A DNA stretch of 64,000 nt from Crossiella cryophila (GTDB lineage Bacteria > Actinomycetota > Actinomycetes > Mycobacteriales > Pseudonocardiaceae), in the NCBI RefSeq assembly GCF_014204915.1, contig NZ_JACHMH010000001.1:3245001-3309000 (forward strand), given 5' to 3'. The position numbers and the translations under genes were made by a program. Under the pieces are notes generated by a model. That model ran no database searches. It saw only the letters and a program-made list of their open reading frames with translations, and was not told where the DNA came from. This document shows positions 36,551-45,377 of the stretch, in pieces (the stretch's first letter is position 1; each line of letters begins with the position of its first letter).

Positions 36551-38065
36551 TCAGTGCGTGCCGAGCACCCCGTCCCGCCGGCGCGGGATGCCCAGCGGGT
36601 TGGCGTCCTGGAGTTCCACCGGCAGCAGCGCGTCCGGCCAGGACTGGAAGGTCACCGGCGCGATCCAGCGGCGGATCGCGGTGGCGCCCACCGAGGTGTG
36701 CAGTGCCGAGGTGGTGGCGGGCCACGGGCCGCCGTGGTGCTGGGCCCAGCTCACCGCGACCCCGGTCGGCCAGGCGTTGAACACCAGGCGGCCGGCGATC
36801 CGGGCGAGCACCGCGGACAGCGTGCCCGCCGCGTCGTGGTCCTCCTCGGCGGCGTGCACGGTGGCGGTGAGGGTGCCCTCCAGCTTGGCCAGCACCGGCA
36901 GCAGTTCGGCCGGGTCGGAATAGGTGACCGCGATGGCCGCCGGGCCGAAGCACTCCTCGCTCAGCTTGGCCTGGTCGGCGGCGAAGTTGGCCACCGTGGT
37001 GCGGTACAGCCGCGGCGCCACCGTCCAGCCGCCCTCCGGCGCCTCGCCGACCGCGACCAGCTCGACCGCGTCCCGCGCCGACAGACCGTCCACAGTGGAC
37101 TCGTACGAGTCGCGCATGCGGGCGGTGAGCATCGCCCCGCCGTTGGCCCCGCCGACCGCCTTGCCGAGTGCGTCCACAATGGACTCCGGCACGAACATCA
37201 GACCGGGGTTGGTGCAGAACTGGCCCACGCCCATGGTCAGCGAGGCGGCGAAGCCGGTGGCCAGCTCCTCGGCCTGCGCGGCCGCCGCACCCGGCAGGAT
37301 CACCGTCGGGTTCACGCTGCCCAGCTCGCCGTAGAACGGGATCGGATCCGGCCGCCCGACCGCCAGGTCGAACAGCGCCCGCCCGCCACCGGTGGACCCG
37401 GTGAAGCCGACCGCCTTGATCGCGTGGTGCTTGACCAGCTGCGAACCGGCAGGCGTGCTGTAGACGATGTTGAACACCCCGGCGGGCAGCCCGGCCGCGG
37501 CGATCGTCTCGATCAGCACCGCGGCGGTGGCCACCGAGGTGTTGGGGTGCGCCGAATGCGACTTCACCAGCACCGGGCAGCCCGCGGCCAGCGCGGAGGC
37601 GGTGTCGCCACCGGCCACCGAGAAGGCGAACGGGAAGTTGCTGGCCGAGAACACCGCGACCGGGCCCAGCGGCTGCAGCATCCGGCGCAGGTTGGGCCGC
37701 GGCGGGATGATGTCCGGGTTGGGCGAGTCGATGGTGGCCTCGGTGTAGCTGCCCTCGCGCAGCACCTCACCGAAGAGCCGCAGCTGATTGGTGGTGCGCT
37801 TGAGTTCCACGGTCAGCCGGGGCACGCCGAGCGCGGTCTCGGTGTCCGCGATCTCGATCAGCGTCCCGCTCTTCGCGTCGAGTGCGTCCGCGATCAGCTC
37901 CAGCAGCTCGGCCCGCTTGGCCAGCGCCAGCCCGGACAGCACCGGGAACGCCTCGGCCGCGGCCAGCGCCAGCCGGTCGACCTCGGCAGGCGGGGTGGCC
38001 GGCACCGGCTCGCGGTAGGTCCCACCGGTCCGTGGGTTGTAGCCCTGCACGCCCTGGACGGTCAC
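36551..38065 (-). CDS. Alpha-ketoglutaric semialdehyde dehydrogenase (2,5-dioxovalerate dehydrogenase)
   Basis: A 504-residue NADP-type ALDH performing the last step of the oxidative uronate/aldarate pathway, 2,5-dioxopentanoate to 2-oxoglutarate. It has nucleotide-loop GFTGSTGGGRALFDLA, base-region ELGSVNPTVILP with Glu, nucleophile Cys in GVGQFCTNPG, and SASNFPFAFSVAGGDTASAL, which is characteristic of this subfamily. GTG 38065 follows AGGAGG. It overlaps udh by 4 bases. It contains two copies of the 13-bp GTCCA-N3-TGGAC motif (37088, 37172). Confidence 0.88.
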   Translation of the reverse strand: MTVQGVQGYNPRTGGTYREPVPATPPAEVDRLALAAAEAFPVLSGLALAKRAELLELIADALDAKSGTLIEIADTETALGVPRLTVELKRTTNQLRLFGEVLREGSYTEATIDSPNPDIIPPRPNLRRMLQPLGPVAVFSASNFPFAFSVAGGDTASALAAGCPVLVKSHSAHPNTSVATAAVLIETIAAAGLPAGVFNIVYSTPAGSQLVKHHAIKAVGFTGSTGGGRALFDLAVGRPDPIPFYGELGSVNPTVILPGAAAAQAEELATGFAASLTMGVGQFCTNPGLMFVPESIVDALGKAVGGANGGAMLTARMRDSYESTVDGLSARDAVELVAVGEAPEGGWTVAPRLYRTTVANFAADQAKLSEECFGPAAIAVTYSDPAELLPVLAKLEGTLTATVHAAEEDHDAAGTLSAVLARIAGRLVFNAWPTGVAVSWAQHHGGPWPATTSALHTSVGATAIRRWIAPVTFQSWPDALLPVELQDANPLGIPRRRDGVLGTH

Positions 38066-38886
38066 CGTCCGGCCTCCTTCTTCGCGGTGTCGTAGTCGGG
38101 CGAGCACCAGATGCCGCCGACGAGGTGGTGCGGTGACGCGCTGACGTCCGGTTCGCCGTGCTCGGCGAGCAGATCGGCCGCGTGCGCCTCGGAATCGTCC
38201 TGCGAGACGTAGCCGATCGCCTTGGCCTCCTCAAGGGAGAACCAGCGGCGGGTGTTGTCCGAGACGCCCCACAGCACCCGGTAGCCGGGGTCCGGAGTGG
38301 ACAGACACGCCTCGAGCAGCCTTGCCCCGTCAGCGGGGGAGAGCCAGGTGGAGAGCATGCGCAGGTCTTTCGGCCGCTCGAAGCAGGAGCCGATGCGCAC
38401 GCACAGCACGTCCAGGCCGTACCGGTCGGCGTAGTGGCTGGCGATGGCCTCACCGGCCACCTTGCTCACGCCGTAGTTGGTGTCCGGGCGCGGGAACGCG
38501 TTCCCGGCCACCTCGCCGTCGGCGCGCGGTGCGAAACCGACCGCGTGGTTGGAACTGGCGAAGACCACCCGGGGCACGCCCTGCCGCCGGGCCGCCTCGA
38601 ACACGGTGTACGTGCCGTTGATGTTGACATCGAGGATGTCCGCCCACTCCCGCTCCAGGCTGTGCCCGCCGAGGTGGATCACCGCGGACACGCCCGCGCA
38701 GGCCGCCTCCATCGCCGCCATGTCGGTCACCGAGGCCGTCACCAGCTCGACCGCCTCACCGTCACCCGCCGGTGGCAGCTCGGCGATGTCCAGTAACCGC
38801 AGGATGCGGCCTTCGCGGGCCAGGCGGGGCCGCATCAGCGTGCCCACGCCGCCGGCCGCGCCGGTGATCAGAATGCGTTCGGTCAC
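38062..38886 (-). CDS. udh: Uronate dehydrogenase
   Basis: A 274-residue NAD-dependent short-chain dehydrogenase oxidising glucuronate or galacturonate to the aldarolactone. N-terminal ILITGAAGGVGTLMR, then HLGGHSLEREW, FASSNHAVGFAP, the catalytic NYGVSKVAGE and RIGSCFERP. These strings and the length fit characterised Udh. It is translated before the semialdehyde dehydrogenase with a 4-base overlap, so the first and last enzymes of the pathway share an operon. The central enzymes (GudD, KdgD) are in the opposite operon. Confidence 0.88.
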   Translation of the reverse strand: MTERILITGAAGGVGTLMRPRLAREGRILRLLDIAELPPAGDGEAVELVTASVTDMAAMEAACAGVSAVIHLGGHSLEREWADILDVNINGTYTVFEAARRQGVPRVVFASSNHAVGFAPRADGEVAGNAFPRPDTNYGVSKVAGEAIASHYADRYGLDVLCVRIGSCFERPKDLRMLSTWLSPADGARLLEACLSTPDPGYRVLWGVSDNTRRWFSLEEAKAIGYVSQDDSEAHAADLLAEHGEPDVSASPHHLVGGIWCSPDYDTAKKEAGR

Positions 38887-38953
38887 TCCGAGACCCTTCG
38901 TGCGTCCGTGACTTGACTGTCCTTAATGGACTGCTTGCCGGTGGCGGTACGGC

Positions 38954-39760
38954 TCACAGCGGCGTGAGGCCGGGCTGGCGGAGCAGCTCGGTGAGGGTGC
39001 GGGCCGCGCCCAGCAGGGCATCCACGATCTGCTTCTCGTGGTCGGGGGTGAGCCGGGCGACCGGCACCGAGCAGCTCATCGCGTCGGTCACCGGGTTGCG
39101 GTAGGGCAGCGCGACCGCGAAACAACCCAGCCCGGGGGTGTTCTCCTCGCGCTCGAAGGAGTAGCCGACCCGGCGGAAGTCATCCAGCTGGGCCAGCAGC
39201 GCGTCCCGGTCGGTGACCGTGTTCGCGGTCAGCGGGGCGATCGACTCCGGCACCAGCGCCGCGGCATCGGCGGCCGGGCGGGCGGAGAGCAGTGCCTTGC
39301 CCAGCGCGGTGCTGTGCGCGGGCAGCCGGCGGCCGACCCTGGAGACCACCCGCAGGTGGTGCTCGGACTCGCGGCTGGCCAGGTAAACCACGTCGTCGCC
39401 TTCGAGCCGGGCGAGGTGGACGGTCTCGTTGATCTCCTGCCGCACCTGCTCCATCACCCGGATCGCGGTGCGCACCACGGGGTCGTGATCCAGGTAGGAG
39501 GTGCCGACCAGCAGTGCGCGCACGCCGATCCCGTAGGTGCCGCGGTCCGGCTCCACCTCGACCCAGCCGCGCGCCACCAGCGTCTGGAGCAGCATGTACA
39601 GGCTCGATTTGGGGTAACTCAGCTCGCGATGTAGCTCGGTGAGCGTCAGCCTGCGGTCGAAGGAGGCCAGGACCTCCAGCAGCTCCACCGTGCGGTCGGC
39701 GGACTTGACCGCCGCCGGTCGGGTGGGGGCGACCGCGGCGTCCTTGACGGCTTCCGTCAT
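38954..39760 (-). CDS. IclR-family regulator of the uronate/aldarate locus
   Basis: A 268-residue IclR regulator: N-terminal wHTH (SADRTVELLEVLASFDRRLT; ELSYPKSSLYMLLQTL) and a C-terminal effector domain (LPAHSTALGKALL; FEREENTPGLGCFAVALPYR). ATG 39760 has GGAGG five bases upstream; the longer frame runs into the promoter. It is divergent from the importer operon and next to udh, so it is the natural local regulator. Pathway intermediates such as 5-keto-4-deoxyglucarate are plausible inducers. Confidence 0.9.
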   Translation of the reverse strand: MTEAVKDAAVAPTRPAAVKSADRTVELLEVLASFDRRLTLTELHRELSYPKSSLYMLLQTLVARGWVEVEPDRGTYGIGVRALLVGTSYLDHDPVVRTAIRVMEQVRQEINETVHLARLEGDDVVYLASRESEHHLRVVSRVGRRLPAHSTALGKALLSARPAADAAALVPESIAPLTANTVTDRDALLAQLDDFRRVGYSFEREENTPGLGCFAVALPYRNPVTDAMSCSVPVARLTPDHEKQIVDALLGAARTLTELLRQPGLTPL

Positions 39761-39861
39761 CTCGGCCTCCAGGTCCAATCGGGTTCTTCTCCCGTGCCGC
39801 CCTCTTGACAGGGGCACGCCCTGATTTTTACAGTCCCGCAACAAGGTTCACAAGTACGACT

Positions 39862-39887
39862 CAGATTCACATATCTGAACGAATCTG
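39862..39887. promoter_or_regulatory. Candidate IclR operator
   Basis: CAGATTC (39862-39868) and GAATCTG (39881-39887) are perfect inverted arms; inside them TTCACATATCTGAA (39866-39879) forms a second palindrome. The site lies in the unusually AT-rich gap between iclR and the importer operon. Confidence 0.5.
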
Positions 39888-39937
39888 TCCAGAGGGCAGT
39901 TCGGGTGAACCCACCGCCGAAGTTGAGGGAGCCGGGC

Positions 39938-41269
39938 ATGCAGCGTCGTACCGCCAGAACCCGCACCGCGTTGTTCGCGGGTGCGGTGGCCGTCGGGCTG
40001 GTCCTGTCCGCCTGCTCCGGTGGTGCGCAGCAGGGCGATCCGAACGCGCCGATCGAGGTGTGGACGCGCAGCCAGGACGACACCAAGAAGGTCTACGAGA
40101 AGATCTTCAAGGCGTTCACCGACAAGACCGGCATCCCGGTCAACTACAACCCGCCGCCGTTCAACGACTTCGACAAGCGGGTGCAGGAACGCGCCCAGTC
40201 CAAGGACCTGCCGGACCTGGTCATCACCGACACCGGCTCGCTCGGCCCGTACCGCAAGCAGGGCTTCCTGGTCGAGGTCGACCGCAACGCCTTCGCCGGC
40301 CAGGGTGACCTGGTCGAACGCGCCTGGAACAACGGCAAGACCGCCGACGGCAAGTACTTCGCGGTGCCCTTCTCCACCCAGGCCCAGGTGCTGCTGGTGC
40401 GCAAGGACTGGCGGGAGAAGCTGGGCAAGCCGGTCCCCAAGACCTGGGAGGAACTGGCCGCGCTGGCCAACGACTTCACCACCAAGGACCCCGACGGCAA
40501 CGGCGACGCCAAGGACACCTTCGGCATCGTCGCCCCCGGCTCCACCGACCGCGGTTACCTGGCCTGGTGGGCGGCCAACTACATCTGGCAGGCCGGCGGC
40601 GACATCCTCAGCGAGTCCGGCGGCGAGTACAAGGTCGCGGTGAACTCCCCGCAGACCACCCAGGCGGTGAACTGGCTCAAGGGCCTGTTCTGCGACACCA
40701 AGGTGACCCTGCCCAATTCGCTGACCATGGTCACCAACGACGCGCACAACTACTTCGAGCAGGGCAAGGCCGGGATCTACCTGACCGGCCCGTACATGTT
40801 CACCCGCTTCGACAAGGCGCCGGGCAAGGACAAGTACGAGGTCATCCCGTCCCCGGCAGGCCCCAGCGGCTCCACCGTGCTCGGCGAGGGCGAGGTCATC
40901 TACCAGATGGCCGGATCGGCCAAGACCGCCGAGCAGAAGAAGCTGGCCGAGTTCCTGGTCAGCCCGGAGGCCCAGCAGCTCGGCATGAAGCCGGATGCCG
41001 GACAGCGTCCCGTGGTGCGGCTCTCGGTGAACAAGAACGTCGACGTCAAGGCGGTCTACAACGACCCGCGCTGGGACACCGTGGCCAAGGTCTACGCCGA
41101 GAACGCCCGGCCGTTCCCGAACGTGCCCAACTTCCAGCCCTTCCGGCAGCAGACCGCGGAGACGCTGAACAGCCTGTTCGCCAAGTGCGGCAGCGATGTC
41201 TCCGCTGAGCTGACCAAGCTGGCCGGCAATCTCGACAAGGAACTGAAGTCGCAGAAGGCGGCTCAGTGA
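39938..41269 (+). CDS. Sugar-acid ABC transporter substrate-binding lipoprotein
   Basis: A 443-residue CUT1-family binding lipoprotein: signal peptide with lipobox LVLSAC near residue 25, then the extracellular binding fold (IEVWTRSQDDTKKVYEKIFK; LPDLVITDTGSLGPY; FAVPFSTQAQVLLVRKDW). ATG 39938 follows GAGGGAG; an earlier GTG at 39905 lacks support. The first gene of a six-gene operon whose enzymes degrade aldarates, so the ligand is probably glucarate, galactarate or a uronate (inference from context). Confidence 0.88.
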   Translation: MQRRTARTRTALFAGAVAVGLVLSACSGGAQQGDPNAPIEVWTRSQDDTKKVYEKIFKAFTDKTGIPVNYNPPPFNDFDKRVQERAQSKDLPDLVITDTGSLGPYRKQGFLVEVDRNAFAGQGDLVERAWNNGKTADGKYFAVPFSTQAQVLLVRKDWREKLGKPVPKTWEELAALANDFTTKDPDGNGDAKDTFGIVAPGSTDRGYLAWWAANYIWQAGGDILSESGGEYKVAVNSPQTTQAVNWLKGLFCDTKVTLPNSLTMVTNDAHNYFEQGKAGIYLTGPYMFTRFDKAPGKDKYEVIPSPAGPSGSTVLGEGEVIYQMAGSAKTAEQKKLAEFLVSPEAQQLGMKPDAGQRPVVRLSVNKNVDVKAVYNDPRWDTVAKVYAENARPFPNVPNFQPFRQQTAETLNSLFAKCGSDVSAELTKLAGNLDKELKSQKAAQ

Positions 41270-42213
41270 CCCTCACAGACGTGGGCTCGGCGGCTAGTGG
41301 CGGCGGTGCCGTCGAGTCCCACTCCGCGAGGCGGCGCCCTCCTCGGCGCCGCCTCGCGGTCACCATCATCCCGTGGCTGTTCCTGCTGCCCGCGCTGCTG
41401 TTGTTCCTGGTCTTCAAGTACGTCCCGATGGCGGAGGGCATCCGGCTCAGCCTGTTCGAGGTCCGCCCGTTCCTCGGCGACCTGTGGGTTGGCCTGGACA
41501 ACTACGCCAGGGTGCTCGGCGACGAACGCTTCCACAACGCGCTGAACAACACCCTCATCCTGGCCATCGGGCAGACCGCGGGCGCCATGCTCATCGGCTT
41601 CGGCCTCGCGCTGCTGCTGGAAGGCACCGCGCGCTCGCTGTGGTTCGTGCGCTCGGCGGTGTTCCTGCCGGTGGTCGCGGCCACCGCGGTGGTCGGCGAG
41701 ATCTGGCGACTGCTCTACTACCCGGCCGAGGGCGGCTTCCTCAACTCGCTGCTCTCCTGGGTGGGCCTCGGCCCGTCCACCTTCCTGGACCACCCGGACA
41801 CCTCGCTGTGGTCGGTGATGGCGGTGGGCATCTGGAAGGGCGCCCCGTACGACATGGTGATCCTGCTGGCCGGACTGGCCGGGATCGACCGCCAGCTCTA
41901 CGAATCCGCCGCGATCGACGGCTGCACCACCTGGCAGCGCATCCGTTACATCACGCTGCCCGCGCTGCGCCCCGCGATCACCATCCTGCTCACCCTGGCC
42001 TCGATCCGCGGTCTGCGCGTGTTCACCGAGGTCTACGTGCTCACCGGCGGCGGCCCGGCCGGTTCCACCGACGTCTGGATGACCAGGGTGTTCTCCCTCG
42101 GCTTCGAGACCAGCGAGCTGGGCGTGGCCTCGGCGGGCTCGGTGGTGCTGTTCCTGGTGACCCTGCTGCTGACCCTGGGCGTGCAGCTGCTGCGCCGACG
42201 GCGGGAGGCCTGA
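41266..42213 (+). CDS. Sugar-acid ABC transporter permease 1
   Basis: A 315-residue CUT1 permease (MalF type) with about six helices after a basic Arg-rich N-terminus and the EAA loop YESAAIDGCTTWQRIRYITLP. GTG overlaps the binding-protein stop by 4 bases. The ATPase for this importer is not in the window, so it probably uses a shared MsiK-like ATPase, as CUT1 systems in actinomycetes commonly do. Confidence 0.92.
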   Translation: MTLTDVGSAASGGGAVESHSARRRPPRRRLAVTIIPWLFLLPALLLFLVFKYVPMAEGIRLSLFEVRPFLGDLWVGLDNYARVLGDERFHNALNNTLILAIGQTAGAMLIGFGLALLLEGTARSLWFVRSAVFLPVVAATAVVGEIWRLLYYPAEGGFLNSLLSWVGLGPSTFLDHPDTSLWSVMAVGIWKGAPYDMVILLAGLAGIDRQLYESAAIDGCTTWQRIRYITLPALRPAITILLTLASIRGLRVFTEVYVLTGGGPAGSTDVWMTRVFSLGFETSELGVASAGSVVLFLVTLLLTLGVQLLRRRREA

Positions 42214-43157
42214 TGACCACCACCGAACTCCGACCCGTCACACCGTCCACTTCGGACCGTCCGGGTACCGGGCGCAAGCCGATCGGGGTCGCGCGGCAGT
42301 GCGAGACCGCGCTCGGCTGGGCAGGCGTGCGCGCCTCCCCAGCGGGCGCCACCGGCCGGATCCTGTTGTGTGCCGCGGTGTTCCTGTTCTTCTGCGGGCC
42401 GCTGATCACCGTGGTCTCCGGCGCCTTCGACTTCAGCCCGGACCCGACCAAGCTGTCCGTGCTGCCCAACCGCCCCTCGCTGGTCAACTTCGACGTGGCC
42501 ACCCAGAAGGGCATCTGGGGCTACCTGCTCAACTCGCTGATCATCGCCGGTGGCGGACTGCTGCTGCAGGTCAGCGTCAGCGTGTTCGCCGCGTATGCCC
42601 TGGCCCGCAAGAAGTTCCGCGGTCAGGCCATCGTGATGCTGGCCATCCTCACCACCATGATGCTGCCCGAGGAGGTCATCGCGATCCCGCTGTCGATGGT
42701 GATCGGCGACCTCCCGCTGCTGGGCATCAGCCTCAAGGGCACCCTGCTCGGCGTGATCCTGCCGTTGGGCGCCTGGGGTTTCTCCATCTTCGTGATGACC
42801 GAGTTCATGCGGGAGATCCCGCTCGAGCTGGAGGAGGCGGCCCGCGTCGACGGCGCGGGCGAACTCCGCATCTTCGCCCAGATCGTGGTGCCGTTGTGCA
42901 GGCCCGCACTGGGAGTCGTCGCCGTGTTCGGCTTCACCATGATCTGGGACCAGTACCTGTTGCCGTTGATCGTGGCCACCGATCCCGGCGACTACACGCT
43001 CACCGTCGCCCTCGCGACACTGCGCTCCGACGACATGGTCGGACCGGGTGTCGTGCTGGCCGGTGCGCTGCTCGCCCTGGTACCGAGTTTGATCGTGTAC
43101 CTGTCATTGCAGAAATCGTTCCTGCGCGGCATCACCAGTGGTGCTGTGAAGGGATAG
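42213..43157 (+). CDS. Sugar-acid ABC transporter permease 2
   Basis: A 314-residue CUT1 permease (MalG type), six helices, EAA loop LEEAARVDGAGELRIFAQIVVP. It starts at the TGATG junction with permease 1 (1-base overlap). Pairs with permease 1 to form the channel. Confidence 0.92.
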   Translation: MTTTELRPVTPSTSDRPGTGRKPIGVARQCETALGWAGVRASPAGATGRILLCAAVFLFFCGPLITVVSGAFDFSPDPTKLSVLPNRPSLVNFDVATQKGIWGYLLNSLIIAGGGLLLQVSVSVFAAYALARKKFRGQAIVMLAILTTMMLPEEVIAIPLSMVIGDLPLLGISLKGTLLGVILPLGAWGFSIFVMTEFMREIPLELEEAARVDGAGELRIFAQIVVPLCRPALGVVAVFGFTMIWDQYLLPLIVATDPGDYTLTVALATLRSDDMVGPGVVLAGALLALVPSLIVYLSLQKSFLRGITSGAVKG

Positions 43158-43209
43158 GGAATCGCGTGCGGTTCCCGCCATCGCCGGTCTCGACGTCGTG
43201 AGGTCTGAC

Positions 43210-44109
43210 ATGCAGCTGGATGGAGTCTTGTTCTTCCCGGTGACCCCGTTCACCGGGACCGGCGAGGTGGCCGAGGACGTGCTCGCCGAGCACGTCAAGC
43301 GTGGTGTGGACGCCGGACCCGGCGGCGTCTTCGTGGCCTGTGGCACGGGTGAGTTCCACGCACTGGAACCCGGAGAGTACGAACGCGTTGTCGCGGTCGC
43401 GGTGGAGGCCACCGCGGGCCGGGTCCCGGTGCTCGCCGGAGCCGGCGGCGCGCTACCCCTGGCCAAGCAGTTCGCCGCGGCGGCCAAGCAGGCGGGCGCG
43501 GACGGCCTGCTGCTGCTCCCGCCGTACCTGGTGGGCTCGCGGCCGGAGGGACTGCTCGACTACGTGCGCCAGGTGGCGGCGAGCACCGATCTGCCGGTGA
43601 TCGTCTACCAGCGCAACAACGCGCTGTTCACCCCGGAGACCGCGGTCGAGGTCGCCAAGCTGCCCAACGTGGTCGGCTTCAAGGACGGCCTCGGCGACCT
43701 GGACCTGATGCAGCGCATCGTGCTCGCGGTCCGGTCCACTGTGGACAAGCCGTTCCAGTTCTTCAACGGCCTGCCCACCGCGGAGATGACCCAGCCCGCC
43801 TACCGCGGCATCGGCGTGGAGCTGTACTCCTCCGCGGTGTTCTGCTTCGCCCCGGAGATCTCGCTGGCCTTCTACCGCGCGGTGGACGAGGGCGACACGG
43901 CCAAGGTCAACGCGCTGCTGCACGGCTTCTACGGGCCGCTGGTGGCGTTGCGGGACAAGTCCCCCGGCTACGCGGTGTCGCTGGTCAAGGCCGCGGTCAA
44001 GCAGCGCGGCCTGGACTGCGGCGGCGTGCGCGCCCCGCTGACCGACCCGACCCCGGAGCACCTGGCCGAACTCGAGCAGATCGTGGCCGCGGGTCTGGAG
44101 CTGGTGTGA
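43210..44109 (+). CDS. kdgD: 5-dehydro-4-deoxyglucarate dehydratase
   Basis: A 299-residue member of the DapA/N-acetylneuraminate lyase family that dehydrates and decarboxylates 5-keto-4-deoxyglucarate to 2-oxoglutarate semialdehyde. N-terminus LDGVLFFPVTPF is typical of KdgD, the Schiff-base lysine is in VVGFKDGLGDLD, and the active-site Tyr in VIVYQRNNA. ATG 43210 has AGG upstream; GTG 43198 is an alternative. It overlaps gudD by 4 bases. Confidence 0.92.
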   Translation: MQLDGVLFFPVTPFTGTGEVAEDVLAEHVKRGVDAGPGGVFVACGTGEFHALEPGEYERVVAVAVEATAGRVPVLAGAGGALPLAKQFAAAAKQAGADGLLLLPPYLVGSRPEGLLDYVRQVAASTDLPVIVYQRNNALFTPETAVEVAKLPNVVGFKDGLGDLDLMQRIVLAVRSTVDKPFQFFNGLPTAEMTQPAYRGIGVELYSSAVFCFAPEISLAFYRAVDEGDTAKVNALLHGFYGPLVALRDKSPGYAVSLVKAAVKQRGLDCGGVRAPLTDPTPEHLAELEQIVAAGLELV

Positions 44110-45377
44110 GCACCGGCACCCGGATCCAGCGGATCACCATCACCCCGATCGCCTTCCGGGACCCGCCACTGCTCAACTCCGCCGGGGTGCACGAACCCTG
44201 GGCGCTGCGCTCGATCATCGAAGTGGTCACCGAGGACGGCGTGCTCGGCCTCGGCGAGAGCTACGGCGACACCGGGCACCTGGCCCGGATGGAATCCGTG
44301 CTGCCAGGCCTGATCGGGCTGGACGTCTACGCGCTCAACCAGATCCACGCCAAGGTCGCCGAAGCCCTCGGCGGCGTGGCCGGATCGGACAAGCACGGGC
44401 TCACCGGCGACTTCACCTCCGGCGGCACCGTGGACCGGGTGTTCTCCCCGTTCGAGGTGGCCTGCCTGGACATCCAGGGCCACCTCCTCGGCCGCCCGGT
44501 GCACGACCTGCTCGGCGGCAAGGTCCGCGATTCGGTGCCCTACAGCGCCTACCTGTTCTACAAGTGGGCCGGGCACCCCGGCGCCGAGGCCGACGAGTGG
44601 GGCGAGGCGATCGACCCGGCCGGGATGGTCGAGCAGACCCGGAAGATGGTGCGGGAGTACGGGTTCGGCTCGATCAAGCTCAAGGGCGGGGTCTTCCCGC
44701 CCGAGCAGGAGATCGCCGCCATCCAGGCCCTGCGCGAGGCATTCCCGAACCACCCGTTGCGGATCGACCCGAACTGCGCCTGGTCGGTGCCGACCTCGCT
44801 GCGGGTGGCCAAGGAACTCGACGGGGTCCTGGAGTACCTGGAGGACCCCACTCCCGGCATCAACGGCATGTCCGAGGTGGCCAAGCAGGCATCGATGCCG
44901 TTGGCCACCAACATGTGCGTGGTCTCCTACGACCAGCTGCCCGAGGCCATCGCCAAGGACGCGGTGCAGGTCATCCTCTCCGACCACCACTACTGGGGCG
45001 GCCTGACCCGCTCCCGGCACCTGGGCGTCATCTGCGACACCTTCGGCGTCGGGCTGTCCATGCACTCCAACTCGCACCTGGGCATCAGCCTGGCCGCGAT
45101 GACCCACCTGGCCGCGGCCACCCCGAACCTGTCCTACGCCTGCGACACCCACTACCCGTGGAACGCGCAGGACGAGGTGATCGAACCCGGCGTGGTGTCC
45201 TTTGTGGACGGCGCGATGGCGGTGCCGACCACCCCTGGACTCGGCGTGACCCTGGACCGGGACCAGCTGGCCCGCCTGCACGAGAACTACCGCACCTGCG
45301 GGCTGAAGGTGCGCGACGACACCGGCTACATGCAGAAGTTCCAGCCTGACTACGAGAGGAAGCGGCCGCGGTGGTGA
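44106..45377 (+). CDS. gudD: Glucarate dehydratase
   Basis: A 423-residue enolase-superfamily enzyme dehydrating glucarate to 5-keto-4-deoxyglucarate. Motifs: catalytic KLKGG, metal ligands in RIDPNCAW, LEDPTPG and the later Asp, and the HSNSHLGIS histidine loop, all as in GlucD. GTG 44106 overlaps the kdgD stop. It produces the substrate of KdgD. Confidence 0.92.
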   Translation: MSTGTRIQRITITPIAFRDPPLLNSAGVHEPWALRSIIEVVTEDGVLGLGESYGDTGHLARMESVLPGLIGLDVYALNQIHAKVAEALGGVAGSDKHGLTGDFTSGGTVDRVFSPFEVACLDIQGHLLGRPVHDLLGGKVRDSVPYSAYLFYKWAGHPGAEADEWGEAIDPAGMVEQTRKMVREYGFGSIKLKGGVFPPEQEIAAIQALREAFPNHPLRIDPNCAWSVPTSLRVAKELDGVLEYLEDPTPGINGMSEVAKQASMPLATNMCVVSYDQLPEAIAKDAVQVILSDHHYWGGLTRSRHLGVICDTFGVGLSMHSNSHLGISLAAMTHLAAATPNLSYACDTHYPWNAQDEVIEPGVVSFVDGAMAVPTTPGLGVTLDRDQLARLHENYRTCGLKVRDDTGYMQKFQPDYERKRPRW

